Of a stretch of 14,254 nt of DNA, positions 6,816 to 13,507 are shown one piece after another. The translations under genes and the position numbers were made by a program. A model generated the notes under the pieces. The model was not told the DNA's origin and ran no database searches. It saw nothing but the letters and a program-made list of their open reading frames with translations. Positions within the stretch are counted from its first letter, which is position 1; each line of letters opens with the position of its first letter. Source of the stretch: Bacteroidia bacterium (GTDB lineage Bacteria; Bacteroidota; Bacteroidia; Bacteroidales; UBA932); assembly GCA_021153285.1 (NCBI GenBank), contig JAGKTT010000062.1:1-14254 (forward strand), read 5' to 3'.

Positions 6816-6823
6816 ACTACATT

Positions 6824-6979
6824 TTTTAGAGGTGAAACTTATTTACGGCATATTGACTTGATATCGTCAGATTGACATATGCAAACAAAATCCGTAAGGA
6901 TTTTCCGGAGGCTCCGGTTTGCAGATGTCAAGATGATGATATACCTTTCCCGTAAATAAGTTCCACCTCCTGAAAGAAT
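6824..6979. repeat. T-shaped imperfect palindrome (MITE-like or regulatory)
   Basis: Outer 19-bp arms (6830-6848 and 6950-6968) are complementary with one mismatch. Inside, ATATCGTCA pairs with TGATGATAT (6861-6869 with 6934-6942, one G-T), then 15-bp arms 6872-6886 and 6917-6931 pair with one mismatch. At the tip two small hairpins sit back to back: AAAATCC/GGATTTT (6887-6893, 6898-6904) and CGGAG/CTCCG (6906-6910, 6912-6916). Weaker complementarity extends outward to about 6824 and 6979. No reading frame. It separates the divergent radC and macro-like genes. It could be a MITE, a protein-binding cruciform, or a structured leader. Confidence 0.7.
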
Positions 6980-6985
6980 GTATGT

Positions 6986-7018
6986 CTTGTCTAGCCGATT
7001 AAAGTTTTGTAATTTTGT
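6986..7018 (+). promoter_or_regulatory. Promoter of the macro-like gene
   Basis: CTTG (6986-6989, one mismatch to TTTG), 20 bp, then TAATTTTGT (7010-7018), an exact TAnnTTTGY box. Predicted start near 7025, so the mRNA leader before ATG 7036 would be only about 10 nt. Confidence 0.55.
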
Positions 7019-7035
7019 AGAAATTCAGAACACCT

Positions 7036-7437
7036 ATGAAAAGCATAGAATATAATGGCATAGAAAGGCCGGAACATACACCGGATATGATTTCAGAACT
7101 GAAGGCAGATGAAGTGTTTGTTTTCGGATCGAATCTGGAAGGAATGCACGGAGGCGGAGCAGCATATACGGCATTCAAGAAATTTGGAGCGGCTATGGGA
7201 TGCGGCGTAGGTCATCGTGGCCAGAGTTACGCCATACCAACTATGCACGGAGGAGTCGAGGACATCAAGCCGTATGTCGATGAGTTCATCAGGTATGCAG
7301 CAGATCACCCGGAATTGTTCTTCTATGTCACACGTGTAGGATGTGGCATTGCCGGTTTCAAGGACAGGGAGATATATCCATTGTTCGCTGAGGCAAGAGA
7401 ACTCAAGAATGTATGTCTGCCGAAGGGGTGGAGATAA
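7036..7437 (+). CDS. Macro-domain-like protein (A1S_2505 phage non-structural family)
   Basis: A 133-aa protein matching the family annotated as A1S_2505-type phage non-structural protein, a macro-domain-like fold. Diagnostic segments: VFVFGSNLEGMHGGGAA (27-43), the nucleotide-loop-like glycine-rich part; GQSYAIPTM (62-70); and YVTRVGCGIAGFKDREIYPLF (97-117). Macro domains bind ADP-ribose or related metabolites; whether this branch does is unknown to me. It has its own promoter and is followed 28 bp later by a membrane protein gene that may be co-transcribed. Such proteins occur on phages and mobile elements, so an accessory or host-interaction role is plausible. The family call is good, the function open. 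Confidence 0.8.
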   Translation: MKSIEYNGIERPEHTPDMISELKADEVFVFGSNLEGMHGGGAAYTAFKKFGAAMGCGVGHRGQSYAIPTMHGGVEDIKPYVDEFIRYAADHPELFFYVTRVGCGIAGFKDREIYPLFAEARELKNVCLPKGWR

Positions 7438-7465
7438 TTATATTGGATTTTAATCACTGGAGAAT

Positions 7466-8128
7466 ATGAAACGGATCAACTTCATCTTACTTTTGCTCTC
7501 TGTCATATGCTTATATGCAATTGGACAGATTGGATTTGGTTGGTTTTGGACAATTGGTTCATCTGATAACTCTGATCAGATAAATCAAGTATTTATTAAT
7601 CTATCTTATAGTTATATAACAGGTGCGTTAGTCTATTTTCTAACAATCGCATTGCCTAAATATATTGAACATAACAAATTACAGCCTGTCATCAATACTA
7701 AAATTGAAAATATCGGAGTGATGCTTAATAACATGTTAGTTGGTTTTTATCAAGAGAGTGATTCCACAGATCTTGATATAAAAAACATTGCTGCTTGCCA
7801 AGCACTGCTAGAATCAGCTGATTGGAACCGAACTAATTCACTCCCTATATATAAGACAGGCCAGAATAAATTATGCGAAACATTCAAAAGTGACTTCGAG
7901 GTAATTCAAGAAGATATTACAAGATTCATCTTGTGTTATAAATCAAATCTCTCTACTGAGCAAATAAAGTTATTAGAAGACATAAAGAGTGCTGAATTCT
8001 ATCAAATTCTTTCTGTAATTGTAGATTCAAGGTGCTATATACAGAAAGAAGGTGCTAAAGGCTTCGCAGAAGGTTTTGCAGAATTGCTTAAAAATTATTC
8101 TGACCTTAAGGCTACAATTCATCAATAG
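7466..8128 (+). CDS. Two-helix membrane protein of unknown function
   Basis: A 220-aa protein that I do not recognise. Two hydrophobic helices (about 4-28, FILLLLSVICLYAIGQIGFGWFW, and 44-63, INLSYSYITGALVYFLTIAL) are followed by a soluble, mostly helical region of about 155 residues without Cys-rich or catalytic-looking motifs. Predicted topology is a short outside loop with the large domain in the cytoplasm. The DNA is visibly more AT-rich than the mob and rep genes, which suggests separate acquisition. It follows the macro-like gene by 28 bp and ends before a strong terminator, so the two form a likely cargo pair. An anti-phage or stress role is conceivable for membrane-anchored cargo but has no direct support. 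Confidence 0.75.
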   Translation: MKRINFILLLLSVICLYAIGQIGFGWFWTIGSSDNSDQINQVFINLSYSYITGALVYFLTIALPKYIEHNKLQPVINTKIENIGVMLNNMLVGFYQESDSTDLDIKNIAACQALLESADWNRTNSLPIYKTGQNKLCETFKSDFEVIQEDITRFILCYKSNLSTEQIKLLEDIKSAEFYQILSVIVDSRCYIQKEGAKGFAEGFAELLKNYSDLKATIHQ

Positions 8129-8154
8129 ATTGATTTAGAAATATAGTTTCAGAT

Positions 8155-8192
8155 ACGCTATTACCATCTTAGGTAGTAGCGTTATTGTTTTG
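8155..8192 (+). terminator. Rho-independent terminator after the cargo pair
   Basis: ACGCTATTACC (8155-8165) pairs with GGTAGTAGCGT (8172-8182) over 11 bp with one G-T pair, loop ATCTTA, followed by TATTGTTTTG. It lies 27 bp after the membrane-protein stop codon. Confidence 0.75.
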
Positions 8193-8207
8193 CAACTTCC
8201 ACATAAT

Positions 8208-8490
8208 CGTCAAAAGTTAGGAGGGGTTTGAAGGGGTTCGTCAAAAGTTAGGGAGAGAAATATGGCTTTCAAGCATATTCAAGGGGGATTTTTGTTATTT
8301 ACATAAATCCACTATTTCACAACACGTCTGGAATTTTGACCTGTGACATCAGGTTTGATGAAGGGAAGTCGTCAAAGTTTAGTGGAGGTTTATATAAGGG
8401 CGTCAGAGTTTAGGGGGAAGGACGTCAAAAGTTAGGATGAGAGTCGTCAAAAGTTAGGGCGAGAAGGTGGTGAATGTCGTCATTTTTTAG
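8208..8490 (+). repeat. Seven iterons: candidate replication origin
   Basis: Four exact copies of CGTCAAAAGTTAG (8208-8220, 8239-8251, 8423-8435, 8445-8457) and three variants: CGTCAAAGTTTAG (8370-8382), CGTCAGAGTTTAG (8401-8413), CGTCATTTTTTAG (8478-8490). All are in the same direction; steps of 31, 31, 22, 22 and 33 bp approximate whole helical turns, with one 131-bp gap holding an AT-rich stretch (8287-8318) that could be the unwinding region. Each copy is followed by a G-rich tail. Together with the nearby Rep_3-type gene this fits an iteron-controlled oriV. Confidence 0.8.
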
Positions 8491-8585
8491 TGCCGGGAGT
8501 TGGAATTTCTCATCCCCTCCCCATTTATGGTATTCACCAAAGTGGTTGGGTTAATTGACTCAATGTATAATCTCATTAAACATAT

Positions 8586-8685
8586 AGGAGGATTCAAAAT
8601 GATGGAAACTGAAAGAATAAACGATGAAGAAAGAAAAACAAAAACAGTGGAAACTGTGTTAAAGGTGGGCAACCTGGGGGAATAA
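8586..8685 (+). CDS. Possible 28-aa peptide gene with strong SD
   Basis: A perfect AGGAGG (8586-8591) lies 7 bp before ATG 8599, unusual for Bacteroidetes, where SD sequences are weak or absent. The frame encodes 28 residues, MMETERINDEERKTKTVETVLKVGNLGE, charged and helix-forming, with the stop at 8685. A TATAAT-like box occurs at about 8566-8571. The transcript would end at the terminator at 8750-8786, just before the convergent rep gene. The peptide may be real, a leader peptide, or only part of a small regulatory RNA; nothing similar is recognised. The coding part is 8599-8685; the SD is included in the span. Confidence 0.4.
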
Positions 8686-8749
8686 GAAACCCATCAGTAT
8701 AAGGAGAGCTCAATAGGTTCCCCCACCAGAAATAATCAAATCTTCATAG

Positions 8750-8786
8750 AGAGGTCAGTAATATAAAACTGGCCTCTTATTTTTTG
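8750..8786 (+). terminator. Rho-independent terminator facing rep
   Basis: AGAGGTCAGT (8750-8759) pairs with ACTGGCCTCT (8768-8777) over 10 bp with one G-T pair, then TATTTTTTG. It terminates rightward transcription 4 bp before the rep stop codon and implies that the region 8490-8750 is transcribed rightward. An 8-bp inverted repeat TGGGGGAA/TTCCCCCA (8675-8682, 8718-8725) lies just upstream. Confidence 0.75.
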
Positions 8787-8790
8787 TGAC

Positions 8791-9831
8791 TTACTCGGCG
8801 AGGGTGTAGCGGGAGAGCCAGTTGGTGTGCCAGGATGTGATGGATGTGAGGATATAGGCATTTATATCCTGAATGGCACGGCCTTTCTGTGTCTGGATAT
8901 AGGCGGTGATCTCCGATAGTTTGCGGAGGTATGGCACGAGGTCTTCGTGATCGAGTTCTGAGAAAATTTCCGAGAGAAGAGATGTGGATGCTCCGACTGA
9001 TGCGAGGAGGTTGAATGTCGTGTCTCTTGCCATCAGGAAATCTGCCTGGAGTTCTGTCTTTGTCTTTTTAGTCTTTACTTTGAATACGACATATTGGGAC
9101 GCTGCATTATACAGGCGGTATTCGAAAAACACTGGAAACCGGTCTTTCATTTCCTGACAGGCTGGCTGGATGATCTTCAAGGTAAGATTGTCTATACGAC
9201 CATAAGCACGGCCAAGTCCAAACTGCCTGCGTAGTCTGTCGGCTGTGATGGCAAATCCTCCCTTCTGCTTCCAGGAACATATAAGCCAATAGATACGAAG
9301 TGTGTATCTGTTGGAGATGGACAATGCCAGGCTTTTGGAGAATGTGAAGTAACCGTCTTCGGTTGTGAGCAATGTCTGAACTACAAATTCACTGATATGT
9401 ATATCAACCGTCCTTGAGAACTGAGGATAATCGAAGCCGGCAATCAGGGGTCGGGATATACTCTCCCCTTTCAATGATACGCAGATATGGCAATGCTGAA
9501 GTTCCTCCAGATATTTTCTCAAACGTCCTCCGTTTCTTTTGCCGAAACCGAACCCTGATACAGGAACGGTAATTATCCTGTGGCATCCGTCAAGAGCCAT
9601 TTCTGACTTCGGTGGCAGAAGCCGCTCGGGAACTGCCCCTGAAATCCTGCGGAATGTGATCTTATGTCTTAATGCCGGCTGAAGATATTGTATCAGTATG
9701 ATGATGACCCTCAAATGAGCCAGTTTTAACTTGCCTTCGATGTTGGACACACGATTGACACACACAAGTTCATCCTTGACTTGTGTGGCAAAATCCGTTT
9801 CACGGTTGTCTTGAAATGTGTCCTTGAGCAC
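8791..9831 (-). CDS. Replication initiator, Rep_3 (RepB-like) family
   Basis: A protein of about 346 aa related to iteron-binding plasmid initiators. An N-terminal winged-helix part begins KDELVCVNRVSNIEGKLKLAHLRVIIILIQYL. The second winged helix is marked by SLALSISNRYTLRIYWLICSWKQKGGFAITADRLRRQFGL, then YGRIDNLTLKIIQPACQEMK and YRLYNAASQYVVFKVK. It would bind the repeats at 8208-8490 and start replication. The frame is open to a TTG at 9858, but the likely promoter (9855-9886) overlaps that point and its start would fall near 9848, so initiation at GTG 9831 (or TTG 9834) is favoured. Operator 9838-9854 lies at the transcription start. The family is clear, the exact start is not. Confidence 0.85.
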   Translation of the reverse strand: MLKDTFQDNRETDFATQVKDELVCVNRVSNIEGKLKLAHLRVIIILIQYLQPALRHKITFRRISGAVPERLLPPKSEMALDGCHRIITVPVSGFGFGKRNGGRLRKYLEELQHCHICVSLKGESISRPLIAGFDYPQFSRTVDIHISEFVVQTLLTTEDGYFTFSKSLALSISNRYTLRIYWLICSWKQKGGFAITADRLRRQFGLGRAYGRIDNLTLKIIQPACQEMKDRFPVFFEYRLYNAASQYVVFKVKTKKTKTELQADFLMARDTTFNLLASVGASTSLLSEIFSELDHEDLVPYLRKLSEITAYIQTQKGRAIQDINAYILTSITSWHTNWLSRYTLAE

Positions 9832-9837
9832 CAAAAC

Positions 9838-9886
9838 GACAAGTATTACTTGACGCAAAAATATCGGAAAAATTTTGTATTACAAA
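9838..9886 (-). promoter_or_regulatory. rep promoter with 17-bp operator
   Basis: On the minus strand TTTG (9886-9883), 19 bp, TATTTTTGC (9863-9855), a full match to the Bacteroidetes pattern, is followed directly by GTCAAGT-AAT-ACTTGTC (9854-9838). This repeats the arrangement in front of the HTH gene. The operator half GTCAA is shared with the iterons (CGTCAAAAG), so Rep itself could also be the repressor. Confidence 0.65.
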
Positions 9887-9942
9887 AATTTTCGCCTTTC
9901 TTTGCGACAAGTTAAACTTGACTTCGACAACTTTACCTTGTC
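9874..9942 (+). promoter_or_regulatory. Rightward promoter with two operators
   Basis: TTTG (9874-9877), 19 bp, TTTCTTTGC (9897-9905, one mismatch in the -7 box), then GACAAGT-TAA-ACTTGAC (9906-9922), which is the 17-bp operator in reverse orientation. A degenerate second copy, GACAACTTTACCTTGTC, is at 9926-9942. The promoter overlaps the -33 region of the leftward rep promoter, so the two compete for polymerase as well as sharing operators. It should drive the traO-like and methylase genes. Confidence 0.55.
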
Positions 9943-9971
9943 GTTTTAATCTTAAAGTAACGCATTGAAAG

Positions 9972-10532
9972 ATGAGAAAATTCCATCACAGGCTAGTCAT
10001 CGCAACTGCTGCCATACTTATGGCAGCAAGCATCAACGCACAGGCTCAGCGTACTATGAAGGAGCAATCCGTCATAGGAGCGAAGACGTCATTCAACGGA
10101 ATGTCTGCAGGGGCTTCTATAGATTATTCGCAATACACTCTTAATGGTTTCTGGTATGTCGGTGTCAGCGGTAATGATTACTACGCATTATATACCAGCA
10201 ACGATTGTCTTCGATATGACCATATCTGCGGATATGGCGGTTATCTGTTCAGACTTGTGGGGACCAGAAGCCGAAGTATCAATCTCTATGGAGGTGGTGA
10301 AGTAATTGTCGGTCTTGAGTTGATCGATCCGTTCGAAGAACTGCCTCATCAATTCAAGGTATCTATGGAGAAGTACCGGTTCATATATGGGATCAGTCCG
10401 AGAATACTTGCTGAGTTTTTTTTCTCGCCAAGATTCGCATTCACGATATTCGGGACATTGCCAATCAACTTTTCTTCAGCAATAAGCAATGTCAATTACA
10501 ACCTTGGCGGCGGATTCAGAATAATGCTATAA
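9972..10532 (+). CDS. TraO-like conjugative transfer outer-membrane protein
   Basis: A 186-aa exported protein. Residues 1-25 form a signal peptide ending in NAQAQ; the rest alternates polar and hydrophobic residues as in a small outer-membrane beta barrel and ends in a hydrophobic residue (GGGFRIML). Length and layout resemble TraO of CTnDOT-type elements: GYGGYLFRLVGTRSRSINLYGGGEVIVGLELID (about 86-118), then YGISPRILAEFFFSPRFAFTIFG (about 138-160). TraO is a component of the Bacteroidetes mating apparatus. Here it stands apart from any other tra gene, directly divergent from rep and under the shared operator. It could instead be a generic barrel protein. It is followed 11 bp later by the methylase gene. 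Confidence 0.6.
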   Translation: MRKFHHRLVIATAAILMAASINAQAQRTMKEQSVIGAKTSFNGMSAGASIDYSQYTLNGFWYVGVSGNDYYALYTSNDCLRYDHICGYGGYLFRLVGTRSRSINLYGGGEVIVGLELIDPFEELPHQFKVSMEKYRFIYGISPRILAEFFFSPRFAFTIFGTLPINFSSAISNVNYNLGGGFRIML

Positions 10533-10543
10533 ATCTATACGAT

Positions 10544-11596
10544 ATGAAACCTTTTATTAGATGGTATGGTAGCAAAGAGGAGGATCTTGAGGTAATACTT
10601 CCTCTTATGCCGGAAAAGATCAGGAACTATTATGAACCTTTTGTCGGTGGCGGATCCTGCTATTTGTCCGTAAATGCTGACAGATACTTCATTAATGATA
10701 AGTGTAAGGAGCTGATGAAAGCGTATAAACTTATCGACGGTGGATACAGAATGATGAATATCTATCTGGATGTACTTAACAATGCATGGAAGAAATCCGA
10801 CAAGATGTTTGATACTCTCAAGGGAGATATACTCCACTTGAAATTTCTATGTGATGTAGGAAAATTTTCGGATAGATTGGAGTTATCGAAAGCTGTTGCT
10901 GAGTTTGCTAATAAGATCAAATATTCGGGATTATTTGATCGCACACTCACAGAAAAAGAAAGTCTGATTATGTCAATCGCTCATAATCTTGTCAATGAAA
11001 TTCTTGAGATGAGAAACAAGGATGACCTTAAGGAGCAAATGGTGGAAGGCAATCTTAGACTGGGGTTCAAGACTGGTATTTACGATTATATCGTTGAACT
11101 ATACAATGACCATGATCAGAAGGACTCGCTCAAATACGCAGCATTCATATTCATTATGAATTATTCAGAGAAAGGTCTATTCTGCACAGATGAATGTGGA
11201 TACTTCTGCACGCAATATGCTGGCAAAAGATATAACGGAGTATTCATGGATGATCAGATCATAGAAATTAAGTCAAATGCATTATTGAAAAAACTCGGCA
11301 ATACTGAGATTAGTAGTTATGACTATCTGACTTTCTTAAAAAGACAGAACATCGATAAAGATGATTTCATCTTCGTTGACCCACCGGAAAATGCGATAGA
11401 GGACGAATCTCCATATACCCAATTCAACGACAAGCAGCATAAGATGCTAGCAGACTTCCTACTGAATAAGACTAAAGCTAGATGGATGTTGACTGTGAAA
11501 GAGAGCAATTACATACTGGATCTGTATCAGGGCAAAGGACTAAGGATGATACCGGTAAGGAGAAGAAAACATTATATGATTATCACCAACTACTGA
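10544..11596 (+). CDS. D12-class DNA adenine methyltransferase-like protein with altered catalytic motif
   Basis: A 350-aa protein of the Dam/D12 class fold. PFIRWYGSK (3-11) corresponds to the N-terminal PFxKWxGGK; YEPFVGGGSCYL (30-41) is motif I, the AdoMet-binding loop; YFINDKCKELMKAYKLI (48-64) matches the following strand and helix. Motif IV, normally DPPY, reads DPPE (279-282); the codon GAA differs from a tyrosine codon at two or more bases, so a single read error does not explain it. The later SPYTQFNDKQHKMLADFLL and RRRKHYMIITNY segments are in place. The middle (65-210) is helical and longer than in Dam. No restriction enzyme gene is adjacent. It may be an altered or inactive methylase. 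It is probably co-transcribed with the TraO-like gene. Confidence 0.8.
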   Translation: MKPFIRWYGSKEEDLEVILPLMPEKIRNYYEPFVGGGSCYLSVNADRYFINDKCKELMKAYKLIDGGYRMMNIYLDVLNNAWKKSDKMFDTLKGDILHLKFLCDVGKFSDRLELSKAVAEFANKIKYSGLFDRTLTEKESLIMSIAHNLVNEILEMRNKDDLKEQMVEGNLRLGFKTGIYDYIVELYNDHDQKDSLKYAAFIFIMNYSEKGLFCTDECGYFCTQYAGKRYNGVFMDDQIIEIKSNALLKKLGNTEISSYDYLTFLKRQNIDKDDFIFVDPPENAIEDESPYTQFNDKQHKMLADFLLNKTKARWMLTVKESNYILDLYQGKGLRMIPVRRRKHYMIITNY

Positions 11597-11730
11597 TAAT
11601 ACAAGGAGGAAGTCCTCTCTGTCTCACTATACAATGGCAGTTGTGGGATTAGACTGAGGAGAAAGAAATGCTGTCATTCAGAGAGGGCTGATTCCTTAAT
11701 CCAATCTGAAACATTAAAACTGGTTCAAAT
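11597..11730 (+). other. Leader region with an inverted repeat before the exported-protein operon
   Basis: CCTCTCTG (11614-11621) pairs with CAGAGAGG (11679-11686), reinforced by GGAA/TTCC further out (11608-11611, 11692-11695). Two very short ATG frames (7 codons each) lie inside, one after GAGGAGAAAGAA. No clear TAnnTTTGY box is seen, so the downstream genes may depend on read-through through this structured stretch. Role unknown. Confidence 0.35.
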
Positions 11731-12294
11731 ATGAGAAAGATCACATTCCTATTAGCCATTGCTACGGCTATTCTATTTAACTGCAACAATGCATCTGCAC
11801 AAAAATGGGCCGTGGGTCTTGATGTGGCAGATTTGATCAATCTGGGTACAATCAGCATTGATGGCTCTGTCGCCATAGGGCAGCATATTACCATCAGTGC
11901 CGAAGCAGCTGTAAATCCCTGGACCTTCAACAAAGGAAGCGAAGACCAGTTCCAAAACAGAAAACAGACCTATTCATTAGGTGTAAGATACTGGCTATGG
12001 AACACATATTCCGGATGGTGGTTTTCAAGTAATGCACAATACCGGGAATACAACTATGGTGGTATCACTAACAATGAATCTGAAGAAGGAGATATGGGAG
12101 GCATTGCCTTGGGCGGAGGCTATTCCCTGATGCTGGGTGAACATATAAATCTTGATTTCGGTTTGGGCCTATGGACTGGGTATCAGAGGTACGTAACCTA
12201 TGCCTGTCCGCAATGCGGCAAGGTCGTAGATTCCGGTGAAAAATGGTTCGTAATGCCAAACAATCTAAAATTGGGACTGATCTGGATTTTCTAA
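11731..12294 (+). CDS. Secreted/outer-membrane DUF3575-type protein
   Basis: A 187-aa exported protein with a signal peptide (1-23, ending NNASA-Q). It has beta-rich repeats and the features I associate with DUF3575 in Bacteroidetes: AVNPWTFN (60-67), YSLGVRYWLW, the glycine-rich GGIALGGGYSLMLGEHINLDFGLGLW, and a C-terminal CPQCGKVVDSGEKWFVMPNNLKLGLIWIF with a CxxC pair that could form a disulfide or bind metal. Members often lie next to fimbria-related lipoproteins. Here it is followed 14 bp later by a lipoprotein gene, so the two probably act together at the cell surface. Function unknown; an inner-leaflet or barrel placement in the outer membrane is likely. Confidence 0.75.
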   Translation: MRKITFLLAIATAILFNCNNASAQKWAVGLDVADLINLGTISIDGSVAIGQHITISAEAAVNPWTFNKGSEDQFQNRKQTYSLGVRYWLWNTYSGWWFSSNAQYREYNYGGITNNESEEGDMGGIALGGGYSLMLGEHINLDFGLGLWTGYQRYVTYACPQCGKVVDSGEKWFVMPNNLKLGLIWIF

Positions 12295-12308
12295 ACAAGT
12301 AAGCACAT

Positions 12309-13496
12309 ATGAGACGGATTATTTTGATTACCGTCGCTGTAATTTCAGCGATGGCTTGCCACTCCTGCATCCGCACTGAAGTGGTTCTTGAAGACAGAAG
12401 CATTCTGACAGCGGTGGAACTGAACATCGACAACGAGGCTAACGAATGGAAGATAAACACTTTAAGACGCATTGAAGTAAAGTTTAAGCCGACAGATGCA
12501 ATCATAACCGACTTTTCATTTGAGTACCCGGACGACATGTTTGAATTCATCCCCACAAGAGAGCAATATGTATATGATGTAAAGGCTCTGAAGGAAGGCA
12601 AAGGAAGCATAATGGCAGTTATGAACGGGGTAAGAAGCAAAACACTGGAGTTCAGCATTGTGGATAATACTCCTGTAATGGTAGCACCTGAAATCTCGCT
12701 TTATATGGTGGCGACCGGAACAAATGACACGAAGACTCTCTGCCCTGAGCAGTTCTGCTGTGACTATGGAGAAAGACTTCATCTGACTGTAGATTCAAAG
12801 GCAAAAGGAATGTCATTTTCTTTCTATTCTGCTGATGAGACTGTAATCAAGACTATCTGGGATAAAGATACTGAGTGGTTAGTATCGGCAAATATGCCTG
12901 GAGTGACAGACATAGAGATAATCGCTACAGAGGCTGACGGCACTGAATGGATATACTCATACGAGATAATGGTGTACGGGCATATAACGCTGAGTGCCAA
13001 GTGCAACCCTGTCGATGACATTGCTGGATTTATGGTGGAGGATCATCCATTCGGAAGACTCTCCGGCAACTTTTACATCACTGCAGCATTGACAGGATGG
13101 CCAGGAAAAAGAACATACAACACATATACCATAGAAATAACTCCGTATGAACAATACATTCCTTTCGAGGAAGGAAGTGACTTCAGTTACATAATCGACA
13201 TTGCAGCAGCTGCTGATGCAATCTACGACAAGGGGTATGAACTTTCCTCAAAAGGAGAGAAAGACTGGTGGAGTCCTAGAGTGCTGGACATGCACTTCCT
13301 GATAACTCTTGACGATCCTTACATCATCATTGACGAGGTCTTTGATGACAATGATAGAGAGGATCCTGACTTTATCAACTTTCTGACTCAAGCGACTTTC
13401 GAGCAGATGGGAGTGGCTAAATTCCTAGAAAGCAGCTCTGATACGGAAAGTTCAGATGGTTGGATATCTCACGACATTTATATCAATCTGAATTAA
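12309..13496 (+). CDS. Large lipoprotein, beta-rich, unknown function
   Basis: A 395-aa protein with a type II signal: a hydrophobic stretch followed by SAMACHSC, with two possible lipidated cysteines (17 and 20). The rest is acidic and beta-rich; VELNIDNEANEWKINTLRRIEVKFKPTDA and later WLVSANMPGVTDIEIIATEADGTEWIYSYEIMVYGHITL look like successive Ig-like modules. I do not recognise a named family. In fimbrial clusters of Bacteroidetes a DUF3575 gene is commonly followed by a lipoprotein anchor, which would fit, but no fimbrillin gene is seen here. Likely exposed at the outer membrane or facing the periplasm. It is tightly spaced with both neighbours (14 and 11 bp). Confidence 0.75.
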   Translation: MRRIILITVAVISAMACHSCIRTEVVLEDRSILTAVELNIDNEANEWKINTLRRIEVKFKPTDAIITDFSFEYPDDMFEFIPTREQYVYDVKALKEGKGSIMAVMNGVRSKTLEFSIVDNTPVMVAPEISLYMVATGTNDTKTLCPEQFCCDYGERLHLTVDSKAKGMSFSFYSADETVIKTIWDKDTEWLVSANMPGVTDIEIIATEADGTEWIYSYEIMVYGHITLSAKCNPVDDIAGFMVEDHPFGRLSGNFYITAALTGWPGKRTYNTYTIEITPYEQYIPFEEGSDFSYIIDIAAAADAIYDKGYELSSKGEKDWWSPRVLDMHFLITLDDPYIIIDEVFDDNDREDPDFINFLTQATFEQMGVAKFLESSSDTESSDGWISHDIYINLN

Positions 13497-13507
13497 ATCC
13501 CACAAGT

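Noticed and set aside
8208..8490. CRISPR-like array
   Set aside because: The repeats are only 13 bp, irregularly spaced, with similar G-rich tails instead of unique spacers, and no cas genes are near; iterons fit better.
8487..8685. Overlapping 61-codon frames on both strands downstream of the iterons
   Set aside because: The minus-strand frame has no start signal. The plus-strand frame is supported only from ATG 8599, where the SD lies, so only that part is listed.
9832..9858. TTG at 9858 as the rep start codon
   Set aside because: It lies within the predicted -7 box (9855-9863) and upstream of the expected transcription start, so it would not be in the mRNA.
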